This document shows positions 30,653 to 38,786 of a stretch of DNA of 55,999 nucleotides, one piece after another. Numbering within the stretch: position 1 is the stretch's first letter; the number at the start of each line of letters is the position of its first letter. Under the pieces are notes generated by a model that was given only the letters and a program-made list of their open reading frames with translations, was not told the DNA's origin and did no database searches. The stretch is taken from contig CAJODC010000029.1 of NCBI GenBank assembly GCA_905233215.1, forward strand, positions 1-55,999. Reading direction: 5' to 3'. Both the position numbers and the translations under genes were made by a program. The stretch comes from an uncultured Synergistales bacterium (GTDB lineage: Bacteria; Synergistota; Synergistia; Synergistales; Aminobacteriaceae).

Positions 30653-31576
30653 ATGGCAGTATTCGCAAAATTACGTGAGAGCCTCAAAGGTGTACGCGAA
30701 AAATGGAGCAATGGAATATCAAGACTGTTCTCGTCAGGAAAATTCAGCCCCGATTTTTGGGACAGCCTCGAAGAACAGTTAATCAAGGGCGATGCAGGAC
30801 TCGACTTCACTGAAGAGATGATCGACTTCCTGAAGGCTGAGTCAAAAAAGAAAGGCATCAAATCTCCCGAAAGCCTCAAGGAAATTTTCACGTCAAAAAT
30901 TGTTGACGAACTAAATTCCGTCAAAGGCATGGGGCAGCCTTTCAGCTTGACCGAGAAGCCTCTTGTCCTTTTGATGGCTGGCGTGAACGGAAGCGGCAAG
31001 ACAACATCGTCAGGAAAGTTAGCGGCTCTATACTCTCGTCAGGGGAAAAAAGTAATCTTGGCAGCAGCAGACACATTCAGGGCAGCAGCGGTCGAACAGC
31101 TCAAGATTTGGGGCGAACGTTCGGGAGTCAGGGTCATCGCTCAAGGACAGGGAAGCGACTCGGCTGCCGTTGCCTTTGACGCTTGGAAGTCTGCTGAAAG
31201 TTCGCGTGCTGACGTTCTGATTGTCGACACCGCCGGAAGACTTCACGACAAACATAACCTCATGGAGGAACTGAAGAAGATTCACAGAATTTTGCTCCGT
31301 GAGGCTGGAAGCGAGAGACTCGAAACAGTTTTGGTGCTTGACGCTGTACTCGGTCAAAATTCAGTCGCTCAGGCCGAGACATTCAACAGCATCATACCAG
31401 TAACATCAATCATTCTCACCAAGTACGACAACACAGCAAAGGGCGGTGTAGTTCTCTCAATCGCAAAGAAACTCAAAATCCCCGTGCGTTACATCGGACT
31501 CGGTGAAGGGGCTGACGATCTGGCAGAGTTTAGCCCCAAAGATTTTGCTGACGCTCTCATGGAAGTCAATCAGTGA
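30653..31576 (+). CDS. ftsY: Signal recognition particle receptor FtsY
   Basis: A 307-aa SRP receptor GTPase with the NG domain and only a short N-terminal A region. G motifs are visible: GVNGSGKTTSSGKLA (P-loop, near residue 105), AADTFRAAAVEQL, VDTAGRLHDKHNLMEEL (near residue 185), LTKYDNTAKGG and the closing RYIGLGEGADDLAEF. It docks ribosome-SRP complexes at the membrane for co-translational insertion. It lies immediately after the acidic membrane protein gene and overlaps the next gene by 4 bp. The membrane-targeting acidic A domain usual in FtsY is lacking, which is interesting given the acidic anchored protein encoded just upstream. Confidence 0.96.
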   Translation: MAVFAKLRESLKGVREKWSNGISRLFSSGKFSPDFWDSLEEQLIKGDAGLDFTEEMIDFLKAESKKKGIKSPESLKEIFTSKIVDELNSVKGMGQPFSLTEKPLVLLMAGVNGSGKTTSSGKLAALYSRQGKKVILAAADTFRAAAVEQLKIWGERSGVRVIAQGQGSDSAAVAFDAWKSAESSRADVLIVDTAGRLHDKHNLMEELKKIHRILLREAGSERLETVLVLDAVLGQNSVAQAETFNSIIPVTSIILTKYDNTAKGGVVLSIAKKLKIPVRYIGLGEGADDLAEFSPKDFADALMEVNQ

Positions 31577-32508
31577 ACGATTCTGATTACAGTTTAAGCT
31601 CGCTGACTCCTGAGTCAACTCTTCTGTATTTCCTGCGGACTCTGTTCGGTTCTGCCGCCGAATATGCCGTATACATTCCCGACTCAGGAGACATTATCGT
31701 TCTGACGAAGGGACAGCTTGTCTTTCTGGTCGAAAGGGGCTGCGGCGAAGCTATGATTAAGACGCTCCCTCAGTTGTCGGAAAGAAACATAATCAAGCCT
31801 GTTGACATTGATGAAATTGATTACAACGATCAGACGAGGGCGTTATACGTTGAAACGGCAGGAGCATTCATAGGAACGTTGAGAACTGCCGTTTACCCTG
31901 ATGAACCTCAATATCCTTCATGGTGGGAAGCTCCTGTACCTTTCGCTATAACATCAAGGGGCGTTTTGAGGCTCAACGCTACGGCGGTGAAGATGTTCGG
32001 CTCAGGTCTGGAAAAAATGAACGTCTCCGAACTTCCTGAACGAGATGAATTTATCGTGAGGCTTGAAGGTCTAAACGGTACGAGATTCATCGCTTTCCGA
32101 AAACTGAAGCCGGGAATTTTCACGATTGATGACTGTACGGACGATCTCGATGACGCACAGGACATAACATGGTGGGCTGCTGTCGGTCAAGCGTGGGTCA
32201 AAGAGATTGAAGCGAAGGGCGGAAAATGGCAGAGACTTTCATCGCCTCCTGAGGGTAAAAAGAAAGGTTACAGGGCTTGTGAATGGCAGGGCCAGTTACA
32301 GGGCTACCTTGAAATAAAGATGCCTCCGAGAAAAAAAGCTGTTCAGCAGGTCAGAAAAGAACCTGAGAAACAAGAGCCTCCACAGCCTGAAGTTTCAGCG
32401 GCAAGAAGACCCGATGACGTTATAAGCAACATAGGCCCTCAAGCAATGGCATTGTTGGCGGCAGGGCAATCAAGAGAAAACGAGGTGTTTTTCAGTGAAG
32501 GAGCCTAA
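31573..32508 (+). CDS. Uncharacterised 311-aa protein downstream of ftsY
   Basis: A cytoplasmic protein of no recognised family. It starts with GTG overlapping the ftsY stop. Residues 1-130 look like a mixed alpha/beta sensory fold (YAVYIPDSGDIIVLTKGQLVFLVERG). Residues about 105-190 include WWEAPVPFAITSRGVLRLNATAVKMFG, which resembles a PAS-like core. A Trp-rich basic segment follows (residues about 200-250), and the C-terminal 60 residues are Pro/Glu/Lys-rich and probably disordered. It overlaps the DUF4416 gene by 14 bp. The PAS suggestion is tentative. Confidence 0.65.
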   Translation: MNDSDYSLSSLTPESTLLYFLRTLFGSAAEYAVYIPDSGDIIVLTKGQLVFLVERGCGEAMIKTLPQLSERNIIKPVDIDEIDYNDQTRALYVETAGAFIGTLRTAVYPDEPQYPSWWEAPVPFAITSRGVLRLNATAVKMFGSGLEKMNVSELPERDEFIVRLEGLNGTRFIAFRKLKPGIFTIDDCTDDLDDAQDITWWAAVGQAWVKEIEAKGGKWQRLSSPPEGKKKGYRACEWQGQLQGYLEIKMPPRKKAVQQVRKEPEKQEPPQPEVSAARRPDDVISNIGPQAMALLAAGQSRENEVFFSEGA

Positions 32509-33013
32509 AGTGAAAAGAATCGCCGGGATTTTGTACCCTGACGATAAATTTTTGGCGTGGAGCGTTGAGAGATTGACGGAAATTTGGGGAGAACCGGAAT
32601 TTTTCAGCGATCCAGTTCCGTTCGACAAGACGAATTATTACGATGACATTTCGCCGAACTTGACGAGAATTTTCGTGTCTTTTCCCGGACTGGTCAACGC
32701 TGGGGGACTCGCCGACTGGAAACATCAAGCCATCGACATTGAAGCACTTAGCAGAAAGCCTGTGAGAGCCGTGAACATTGACCCGGGATATATTGACGGA
32801 GCGAGATTGATTCTTGCGTCAACAAAAGACCACGCACACAGAATTTACTTGAGGGACGGAATTTTTGCCGAAGTTACGATGCGTTACAGGTTCAAGAGAT
32901 GGACTAGCTTTGATTACACTTTCCCTGATTTTGCCAGCGGTGTTTACGATGAATTTCTTTCGAGGGTGAGAAAGTCATGGCTATCGTTGAGCAAAATTCT
33001 AGCGTGTTCTTGA
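32495..33013 (+). CDS. DUF4416 family protein
   Basis: A 172-aa DUF4416 protein. Hallmarks are GILYPDDKFLAWSVERLTEIWG at the start, TNYYDDISPNLTRIFVSFPGL near residue 48, RAVNIDPGYIDGARLILASTKDHAHRIYL-type strands near residue 92, and the final RFKRWTSFDYTFPDFAS. The family is found in thermophilic and anaerobic bacteria and has no established function. The start ATG/GTG overlaps the upstream gene. The 3' end overlaps the convergent recN by 70 bp, unusually deep for unrelated genes. Confidence 0.85.
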   Translation: MKEPKVKRIAGILYPDDKFLAWSVERLTEIWGEPEFFSDPVPFDKTNYYDDISPNLTRIFVSFPGLVNAGGLADWKHQAIDIEALSRKPVRAVNIDPGYIDGARLILASTKDHAHRIYLRDGIFAEVTMRYRFKRWTSFDYTFPDFASGVYDEFLSRVRKSWLSLSKILACS

Positions 33014-34560
33014 GCCTCGTTCATGTCGGGCGAACCTGACAGCATTCTAGCGATTTCCTTCACTCTTTCAACGCCTTCAATGTTCCTCATGACGCTCTCA
33101 CCGTCAACCCTCTGTATCAGTATGTGAGAGTCGCCGAGTGCCGCTATGCTAGCTTCGTGTGTAACGAGTATGACCTGACACTTTCGTGACAATTTCTTCA
33201 ACTGTAACCCCGAAAGCACCGCAGCTTTTCCACCGAGACCCGCTTCAACCTCATCGAAAATTATCGTCGGAGGCAGCCATTCATCAGGAAGTGAGAGCTG
33301 TAACGCCAAGAGAAGACGACTCATTTCGCCTCCTGAAGCGATTTTGCCGACAGCACCGGAGCGGCTTCCGTCAGTCAAAAGAAACTCAACATCATCGGCA
33401 CCGTCCCGCCTAAGTTTTTGAAGGCCCGAAAATTTCACGCTGAATTTTATTCCGCCCATTGCAAGCTCAGACAGCACAGAATTGACACGTTCGGAAAGAA
33501 TTTCACCGGCCTCATGCCTTGATCGTCTGATTTCCATTGCGAGGGCGTTGGCTTTTTTCTTTTCGTCAAGAGAACGGGCTGACAGTTCCTCCATGTCGTG
33601 ATAACTTTTCTCAAGCCATTCAAGATTCGTGTAAATCTCATCGCAGTAAGTCAAAAGCTCATTCTCATCGGGAATATTGCACAGCCTCTTGAGCCTTCTC
33701 AACGCTCCCAAACGAGACTCGATTTCCTCACGCATGGCCGAATCATCATTATCATCACTGAAAACGCCGGAGAGATTCTTCACAGTGTCATAAAGAGTTT
33801 CGATTGACCGCCTGACGTTATCGCTCTCATCATCGCTCATGAAGCCATAAAGGGACTCGAAGCATGACTCAGCGTTTCCGATCAAACCGTTCTCGGACAA
33901 TCCGCCAGTCAAAAGATCAAGGCTTTCACGGGCACGCTCTCTCATTGATATTCTGTGTGTTATGTCGGACAGTTCGTTCTCAAGTTTCTTCTCTAAACCT
34001 GATTGAGGCTTCGCGGTTTTAACGAGGTCAAAAATCTCTCGTGCGTTTGAGTACTTTCGTTCTATCTCGGCACGGCGTTTTTTCACGGCTCTGAGTTCTC
34101 TGCTGCTTGCGCTGGCTTTGTCGAAAATTTCCCGGAACGAGTCGAAGACTTCAGTTCTGATTTTCACGGGAAGACACGAGTCGATCATTGCGAGCTGTCT
34201 CGAAGGCTCTAACAGTTCCATCTGTGCGAACTGACTCTGAATCCTGACGAGCGAGCCGACTTTCTCTGCACACTCTGAGAGTCCTGTATTCACTCCGTCA
34301 ATCTTCGCTCTTGAACGCCCTGTGCTGAGAATTTCGCGTGTTATCTCAGTGTCAGTGAAGAGGGCTTCGACATCTGCCCGTGACTCTCCAGCCCTGATGA
34401 ATTTCACTCCGCCCCTGCTGCCCGTGAGAAGTTCAAGTGAACGGACAACGCTTGATTTACCTGCTCCGCTCTCGCCTGTTATGACGTTCAGCCCGGCTGT
34501 GAAGGTCAAGACAGCCTGACTTATTCCGCCTATGTTGTGAATCGCTAATCTCTCTATCAC
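32944..34560 (-). CDS. recN: DNA repair protein RecN
   Basis: A 538-aa SMC-like ATPase that acts early in double-strand break repair. The N-terminus has LAIHNIGGISQAVLTFTAGLNVITGESGAGKSSV (Walker A GESGAGKS). A coiled-coil middle spans residues about 150-370. The C-terminal head carries IASGGEMSRLLLALQ (signature) and TIIFDEVEAGLGG (Walker B), then CQVILVTHEASIAAL. It is translationally coupled to nadK, sharing base 34560. The bottom of the gene overlaps DUF4416. Confidence 0.95.
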   Translation of the reverse strand: MIERLAIHNIGGISQAVLTFTAGLNVITGESGAGKSSVVRSLELLTGSRGGVKFIRAGESRADVEALFTDTEITREILSTGRSRAKIDGVNTGLSECAEKVGSLVRIQSQFAQMELLEPSRQLAMIDSCLPVKIRTEVFDSFREIFDKASASSRELRAVKKRRAEIERKYSNAREIFDLVKTAKPQSGLEKKLENELSDITHRISMRERARESLDLLTGGLSENGLIGNAESCFESLYGFMSDDESDNVRRSIETLYDTVKNLSGVFSDDNDDSAMREEIESRLGALRRLKRLCNIPDENELLTYCDEIYTNLEWLEKSYHDMEELSARSLDEKKKANALAMEIRRSRHEAGEILSERVNSVLSELAMGGIKFSVKFSGLQKLRRDGADDVEFLLTDGSRSGAVGKIASGGEMSRLLLALQLSLPDEWLPPTIIFDEVEAGLGGKAAVLSGLQLKKLSRKCQVILVTHEASIAALGDSHILIQRVDGESVMRNIEGVERVKEIARMLSGSPDMNEAQEHARILLNDSHDFLTLERNSS

Positions 34561-35420
34561 TATCGGAACGCCTGACCCCAGCCGAATTTTTCACGCACTA
34601 CGTCAAGAAAGTTTCTTCCGGGAAGATTGAGAGTGCGAATCTTTTTCGAGCGAGATAACCTAACGTCTATTCTGTCTCCCGGCAGAACCTCGTAAGCTAA
34701 CTGTCCGTCCTGTGTCAGCATTATGTCTCTCGATGTCCCTCTGGGTGTGAGCGATATGCAGTCGTCTTCAGACGCTATGATGGGACGTGAGTAGAGAGTG
34801 TGAGCGCAGAGCGGAGCGAGTATCATTGCGTTCATCTGCGGCGGAACTACCGGGCCTCCTGCTGAAAGCGCGTAAGCTGTCGAACCTGTAGCCGATGCGA
34901 CTATCGCTCCGTCAGCAGGCATCTCGCAGAAAAATCTCTGGTTGAATAATATCTCGATGTGTAGAAGCCTTGCGATTGCGTTTGTGGTCAACACTATGTC
35001 ATTGAGGGCGTATATCTTGTGAAGAATTGAGTCATCATGACAGAGACTGCACTTCAGGACTCTTCGTTCGAGAACTTCAAACTTATCGCTCATGATATTT
35101 TCGAGATCGTGTTCAATTTCGTCCGGCCTGCTCAAAGCCAAGAAGCCTAAATGCCCCATGTTGATACCGTGAAGGATTATGTCAGTCCCCATGATGTATC
35201 TTGCTGCCCTGAGAAAAGTACCGTCACCGCCGATCACTATCGCAAGTTCGACAGTCTTGAGCCATTGTTCATCGTCAAGTCCTGCGGTAGTGAGTACGCT
35301 TGCTTCCTGTCGAGGCAAAAGAAATGAACAGCCGTTATCTTTTCCCCATTGAAGCAATTTTCCGGCCATGCTTACGGCTTCGGGCTTTCGCAAGTTTACT
35401 ATCATTCCAAGATTTTTCAC
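34560..35420 (-). CDS. nadK: NAD kinase
   Basis: A 286-aa NAD(+)/NADH kinase that makes NADP from NAD and ATP in the cytoplasm. The GGDGTFL motif (residues about 70-76) and the NE/D-type region LNDIVLTTNAIARL are present, as is the ATGSTAYALSAGGPVV motif near residue 176. The nadK-recN arrangement is a known conserved pair. TATAAT-like GGTATAATG lies just upstream near 35451-35459 on the minus strand. Confidence 0.95.
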   Translation of the reverse strand: MKNLGMIVNLRKPEAVSMAGKLLQWGKDNGCSFLLPRQEASVLTTAGLDDEQWLKTVELAIVIGGDGTFLRAARYIMGTDIILHGINMGHLGFLALSRPDEIEHDLENIMSDKFEVLERRVLKCSLCHDDSILHKIYALNDIVLTTNAIARLLHIEILFNQRFFCEMPADGAIVASATGSTAYALSAGGPVVPPQMNAMILAPLCAHTLYSRPIIASEDDCISLTPRGTSRDIMLTQDGQLAYEVLPGDRIDVRLSRSKKIRTLNLPGRNFLDVVREKFGWGQAFR

Positions 35421-35454
35421 GGTCTAGTCTCCTGTCATTGTGAACGAGTGAACA

Positions 35455-35976
35455 TTATACCTCAAACTCTTTGTACAACATGCTGGCCTGTATGCCTTTG
35501 TTGTTCTGATACTTTCCTGATTTGTAGTTCTCGTAAGGCTTTGTTATCGTGTGATAATAAATCTGAGCGATTTGGACACCGGCATAAATTCTCACGGGCT
35601 GAATGCAGAATAATTCAAGCGTCCAGTAGCCAGCGAATCCGACATCGCCGAATCCTGCCGTAACGTGTATGCAGATTCCGAGTCTGCCTATTGACGAACG
35701 GCCTTCTAACATCGGGATATAGCCTTCAGTTTTTGTGTACTCGCTTGTTCGTCCCAAGTATAATTTTCCCGGCATCATCACAAAGCCTTCGGGAGGTATC
35801 ATGATTTTTTCTGACGGGTTATCGTGCCTCATGTCGAGCGTCTCATTCTTGTAGACCAAAAGTTCATCATGAAGAGACAAGTTATAACTGTTCGGATTGA
35901 GTCGGGACTCGTCAAAAGGTTCTATGATTATTTCACTGCCTATGTGTTTTTTTATCTCAAGTCCTGAGAGTATCAT
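35455..35976 (-). CDS. dcd: dCTP deaminase
   Basis: A 173-aa Dcd-family enzyme of the dUTPase fold. It deaminates dCTP to dUTP, feeding dTMP synthesis. Visible motifs are LNPNSYNLSLHDELLVY near residue 26, LEGRSSIGRLGI with the catalytic Arg-Ser-Ser near residues 90-95, and HVTAGFGDVGFAGYWTLEL with the catalytic Glu near residue 120. The C-terminal GIQASMLYKEF tail is also typical. GGGAG lies about 11 bases before the ATG. Confidence 0.93.
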   Translation of the reverse strand: MILSGLEIKKHIGSEIIIEPFDESRLNPNSYNLSLHDELLVYKNETLDMRHDNPSEKIMIPPEGFVMMPGKLYLGRTSEYTKTEGYIPMLEGRSSIGRLGICIHVTAGFGDVGFAGYWTLELFCIQPVRIYAGVQIAQIYYHTITKPYENYKSGKYQNNKGIQASMLYKEFEV

Positions 35977-36018
35977 TTGTTTGATTTCTCCCTTCCTGAA
36001 TTATTTTATCATTGCTAT

Positions 36019-36046
36019 TTGACACAGGGGTAAAAGAGTGTATAAT
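36019..36046 (+). promoter_or_regulatory. Consensus promoter of the tRNA-Leu locus
   Basis: TTGACA (36019-36024) and TATAAT (36041-36046, preceded by GTG) are perfect hexamers 16 bp apart. Transcription would start near 36053, about 23 bases before the tRNA remnant. Confidence 0.8.
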
Positions 36047-36075
36047 TTCTCCTTGTCATGCCTCACCCTTTCAGT

Positions 36076-36138
36076 GCGGGGGTGGCGGAATTGGTAGACG
36101 CGCAAGACTAAGGATCTTGTGACCAATTAAGTGTCGTG
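36076..36138 (+). pseudogene. tRNA-Leu(AAG) lacking T-arm and 3' acceptor strand
   Basis: The 5' acceptor strand GCGGGGG (36076-36082), the D-arm (GCGGAATTGGTAGACGCG), and the anticodon arm CAAGA-CTAAGGA-TCTTG (36103-36119, anticodon AAG) match a normal class II tRNA-Leu. So does the variable arm GAC...GTC (36121-36135). After GTG at 36138 the sequence turns into AAAATAATA and then the terminator. No T-loop TTCGA/TTCAA, no 3' acceptor strand and no CCA follow. The promoter and terminator are intact, so a truncated transcript would still be made. It cannot be a functional tRNA as assembled. Confidence 0.8.
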
Positions 36139-36147
36139 AAAATAATA

Positions 36148-36181
36148 TCCCTCTGGTACCCCGCCGGAGGGATTTGTTTTT
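36148..36181 (+). terminator. Terminator after the tRNA-Leu remnant
   Basis: TCCCTC (36148-36153) pairs with GAGGGA (36167-36172), with inner GG/CC pairs, and is followed by TTTGTTTTT (36173-36181). It would terminate the tRNA transcript. It lies about 15 bp from the convergent VOC gene end. Confidence 0.75.
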
Positions 36182-36196
36182 GTCAACTTTTCGGAC

Positions 36197-36559
36197 TTAG
36201 GGCAAAACTTCCAGCCAGTAGCCGTCAGGGTCTTGAATGAAGTATATGCCCATGTCGTGATTCTCGAAGCATATACAGCCCATTTCGGAGTGAAGTTTGT
36301 GAGCGGCCTCGAAATCATCAGCCCTGAAAGCGAGGTGAAATTCCTCTTCGCCGATGTCGTATTTCTGAGGGTGATCGGCAAGCCACGTCAGTTCAAGCTC
36401 AAAGTCTGACTCTTCATTCCCGATGTACACGATCTTGAATGAACCGTCGGGAGCTTCCTTGCGGTGTTTTTCCGTCAACCCCAGTGCCTTCTCGTAGAAC
36501 TCAAGAGAGCGGTCAATGTCCTGAACGTTGTAGTTCTCATGAATCATTTTGAACTTCAT
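36197..36559 (-). CDS. VOC family protein, glyoxalase I-like
   Basis: A 120-aa single-unit VOC enzyme resembling lactoylglutathione lyase (GloA). It has two beta-alpha-beta-beta-beta modules. Likely metal ligands are His7 (KMIHENYNV), Glu56 in the FELELT strand, the His in EFHLAFR near residue 75 and the Glu in YWLEVLP near the C-terminus. The substrate cannot be fixed from sequence: related proteins act on methylglyoxal adducts or confer resistance. AGGAGG precedes the ATG, and an extended -10-like TGATAAAAT lies upstream on the minus strand near 36596-36604. Confidence 0.85.
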   Translation of the reverse strand: MKFKMIHENYNVQDIDRSLEFYEKALGLTEKHRKEAPDGSFKIVYIGNEESDFELELTWLADHPQKYDIGEEEFHLAFRADDFEAAHKLHSEMGCICFENHDMGIYFIQDPDGYWLEVLP

Positions 36560-36632
36560 AGCGCAAACCTCCTGTATTTTTTCACTATGATGATTTTATC
36601 ATTCCCTTGTATCAGCTTGTCAATTCTTGATT

Positions 36633-36677
36633 TTGACTTTTTCCGCTTCCTTTTTTAAAATAACGCTTAACGGTTAA
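36633..36677 (+). promoter_or_regulatory. Promoter and possible operator of the DUF362-permease operon
   Basis: TTGACT (36633-36638) and TAAAAT (36656-36661) are 17 bp apart, a good sigma-70 promoter. The 11-bp palindrome TTAACGGTTAA (36667-36677) overlaps the expected start site, a position suited to a repressor. The regulator is not identified. Confidence 0.55.
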
Positions 36678-36714
36678 TTATTCCGCTTTAATCGAAAAGG
36701 AAGTGTTCAGTTTA

Positions 36715-37641
36715 ATGTGTAAAATTTTTGCGCTTGCCATGATGTTTGTGTTTGCTGCTCAAAGTGCTTTTGCAGCTCCTGTTGTGTTCTTCACGAAGAA
36801 TATAACACCGTCAGGATTGATGGCAATTTATGAGAAACTTGGCCGTCAAGCGTCAGGTAAAGTCGCCGTGAAACTCAGTACAGGCGAAGCAGGCAACACT
36901 CATTACCTTTCACCGAATCTCATCAAAGAGTTAGTCCAGAAAGTCAACGGAACTATCGTTGAATGCAACACCGCTTACGGAGGCTCAAGAGCTTCAACGG
37001 CCATGCACAGACAGGTAGCAGAAGATCACGGCTTCACGAAGATAGCGAAGGTTGACATCATGGACGCTGACGGCGAAATTTCGTTACCTGTCTCAAACGG
37101 TAAGCACCTCACGAAAAATTTTGTCGGCGCGAATCTGAAGGATTACGATTTCGTTTTAGTCCTCACACACTTCAAAGGGCACGCAATGGGAGGCTTCGGA
37201 GGAGCAATCAAGAATATCTCAATCGGTATCGCCTCGTCTCATGGAAAAGTCGTCATTCATACTGCCGGTACAAAGGACAGCGGCAGCATCTGGTATGATG
37301 ATCAGGACGCATTCTTAGAGTCGATGGCCGAAGCGGCGAAATCAGTTTCAGACAGATTCGGTCATGGTGAAAGAATGCTCTACATCAGCGTCATGAATCA
37401 TTTGAGCGTTGACTGTGACTGCGATGGGAATCCGTCAGCTCCAGACATGCACGACATCGGGATATTAGGCTCGTTTGACCCTGTTGCACTCGATCAGGCA
37501 TGTGTCGATCTGGTCTACAAAGCATCGGACGGACAGTCATTGATTCGGAGAATGGAGTCCCGACACGGCATTCACACTCTTGAACACGCTGAGGCAATCG
37601 GATTGGGAAGCAGAACATACGAACTTGTGAGCATCGACTAG
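36715..37641 (+). CDS. Exported DUF362 domain protein
   Basis: About 308 aa. Residues 1-22 form a signal peptide (ends AQSAFA). The rest is a DUF362 domain, with VAVKLSTGEAGNTHYLSP near residue 46, the NTAYGGSRAST segment near residue 85, DFVLVLTHFKGHAMGGFGGAIKN near residue 145 and a late CDCDGNPSAPDMHDIG segment. Many DUF362 proteins carry a 4Fe-4S ferredoxin module, which is absent here. The function is unknown. ATG 36715 is chosen with AAGGAA about 12 bases upstream; GTG 36703 is too close to that site. It is 1 bp before the permease gene. Confidence 0.82.
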   Translation: MCKIFALAMMFVFAAQSAFAAPVVFFTKNITPSGLMAIYEKLGRQASGKVAVKLSTGEAGNTHYLSPNLIKELVQKVNGTIVECNTAYGGSRASTAMHRQVAEDHGFTKIAKVDIMDADGEISLPVSNGKHLTKNFVGANLKDYDFVLVLTHFKGHAMGGFGGAIKNISIGIASSHGKVVIHTAGTKDSGSIWYDDQDAFLESMAEAAKSVSDRFGHGERMLYISVMNHLSVDCDCDGNPSAPDMHDIGILGSFDPVALDQACVDLVYKASDGQSLIRRMESRHGIHTLEHAEAIGLGSRTYELVSID

Positions 37642-37642
37642 A

Positions 37643-38536
37643 ATGTTGAAGCGTGAGGCCGTCTATATCTGGTATTACTTCAGCGTTCAGTTTGAGCAGA
37701 TTTTTTCATACTGGGTATGCGGAATGGCGATAGGGTCATTCATCTCTGTGTTCTGCAAAAACAAGATTCACAATCTCTTCTCGGCAATGCAGGGAAAAAG
37801 ATTGAGCTTGTTCGGGATTGTTCCGGCGTGTATTCTCGGCATAGCTTCACCGCTTTGCATGTACGGAACGATTCCGATAGCCGCTTCATTTTCTGAAAAA
37901 GGAATGCGTGATGACTGGCTCGCGTCGTTCATGATGGCCTCAATTCTTCTCAATCCTCAGTTAATCATTTACAGCTCGGCACTTGGGCGAAACGCTTTGA
38001 TTGTTCGGTTGCTCTCGTGTTTTTTCTGCGGAATTACGGCAGGATTGTTGATTCACTTTTTCTACAACGAGGAAAAATTTTTCGACTTCACTGGATTTTA
38101 CGAGACTGCGAATCGTGATACAGACCCTAATATTTTTCTGAGATACGTTAAGAGCTTCGGACGTAATGTTAAAGCGACTGGTTTATGGTTTCTGATCGGA
38201 ATTTTATTGAGCGCATTGTTTCAGCGTTATGTACCTGCTGAAGGTTTCGCAAGACTCTTCGGACGCAAAAACGGTTTCGGTGTCTTAATGGCTGCGACAA
38301 TCGGAGTGCCTCTTTACGTCTGCGGAGGAGGAACGATCCCTCTCTTGCAGCAATGGTTAGCTGACGGAATGAGCATGGCAAGTGCAGCAGCTTTCATGAT
38401 AACCGGGCCTGCAACAAAGATAACGAATCTCGGAGCGTTGAAAATAATTTTGGGCATTCGTCATTTCAAGCTGTATATAATTTTCGTGATACTCTACTCG
38501 CTCATCAATGGACTAATAATTGATCTTCTGTCGTGA
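37643..38536 (+). CDS. ArsP/UPF0718-like permease
   Basis: A 297-aa membrane protein with about eight helices. The two half-repeats each carry a family motif: SPLCMYGTIPIAASFSEKGM near residue 73 and VPLYVCGGGTIPLLQQWLADGM near residue 228. Asn-Pro occurs in SILLNPQL. ArsP relatives export trivalent organoarsenicals, using a Cys-rich first motif (CSCG type); here that motif is Cys-Met-Tyr-Gly, so another substrate is possible. It is co-transcribed with DUF362 (1-bp gap). Organoarsenic export would fit the arsenosugar-type glycosyltransferases at 2740-4072, but those are 33 kb away. Confidence 0.8.
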   Translation: MLKREAVYIWYYFSVQFEQIFSYWVCGMAIGSFISVFCKNKIHNLFSAMQGKRLSLFGIVPACILGIASPLCMYGTIPIAASFSEKGMRDDWLASFMMASILLNPQLIIYSSALGRNALIVRLLSCFFCGITAGLLIHFFYNEEKFFDFTGFYETANRDTDPNIFLRYVKSFGRNVKATGLWFLIGILLSALFQRYVPAEGFARLFGRKNGFGVLMAATIGVPLYVCGGGTIPLLQQWLADGMSMASAAAFMITGPATKITNLGALKIILGIRHFKLYIIFVILYSLINGLIIDLLS

Positions 38537-38537
38537 A

Positions 38538-38786
38538 TCAAGGACGGTAAATTTTTTTAGCGTTCTGAGCTTTCCTGGCCTTTTCCTGACGTTTATACGC
38601 CGTCTCAAGCGCACGTACTATCTCGCTCCATCGAGTATTCCACGCTGTCTCGGCCTTGCATTGAGTCTCAGCCTCCCTTATGGGCTTATCGGTCTCGGCA
38701 ATCCCTTTCGGCCTCTTCTGAATCGTGAAGCCCTCGCCGTCAAATGAGATGCTCGAACCGTCATCAAACGGAATGTATACCCTCAC
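38538..38786 (-). CDS. Small protein of 82 aa, unknown function
   Basis: The protein starts MRVYIPFDDGSSISFDGEGF and has a beta-hairpin-like start followed by a charged, Lys/Arg/Glu-rich helix to the end. No family is recognised, and there is no signal peptide or membrane helix. It overlaps the upstream GNAT gene by 4 bp (ATGA), so it is translated with it, which supports it being real. It converges with the permease gene with only one base between stops. Confidence 0.6.
   Translation of the reverse strand: MRVYIPFDDGSSISFDGEGFTIQKRPKGIAETDKPIREAETQCKAETAWNTRWSEIVRALETAYKRQEKARKAQNAKKIYRP

Noticed and set aside
36197-36381. Other-frame ORF beginning within the VOC gene and running into the tRNA-Leu terminator region
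   Set aside because: It is a shadow of the VOC coding frame without start signals or family features.
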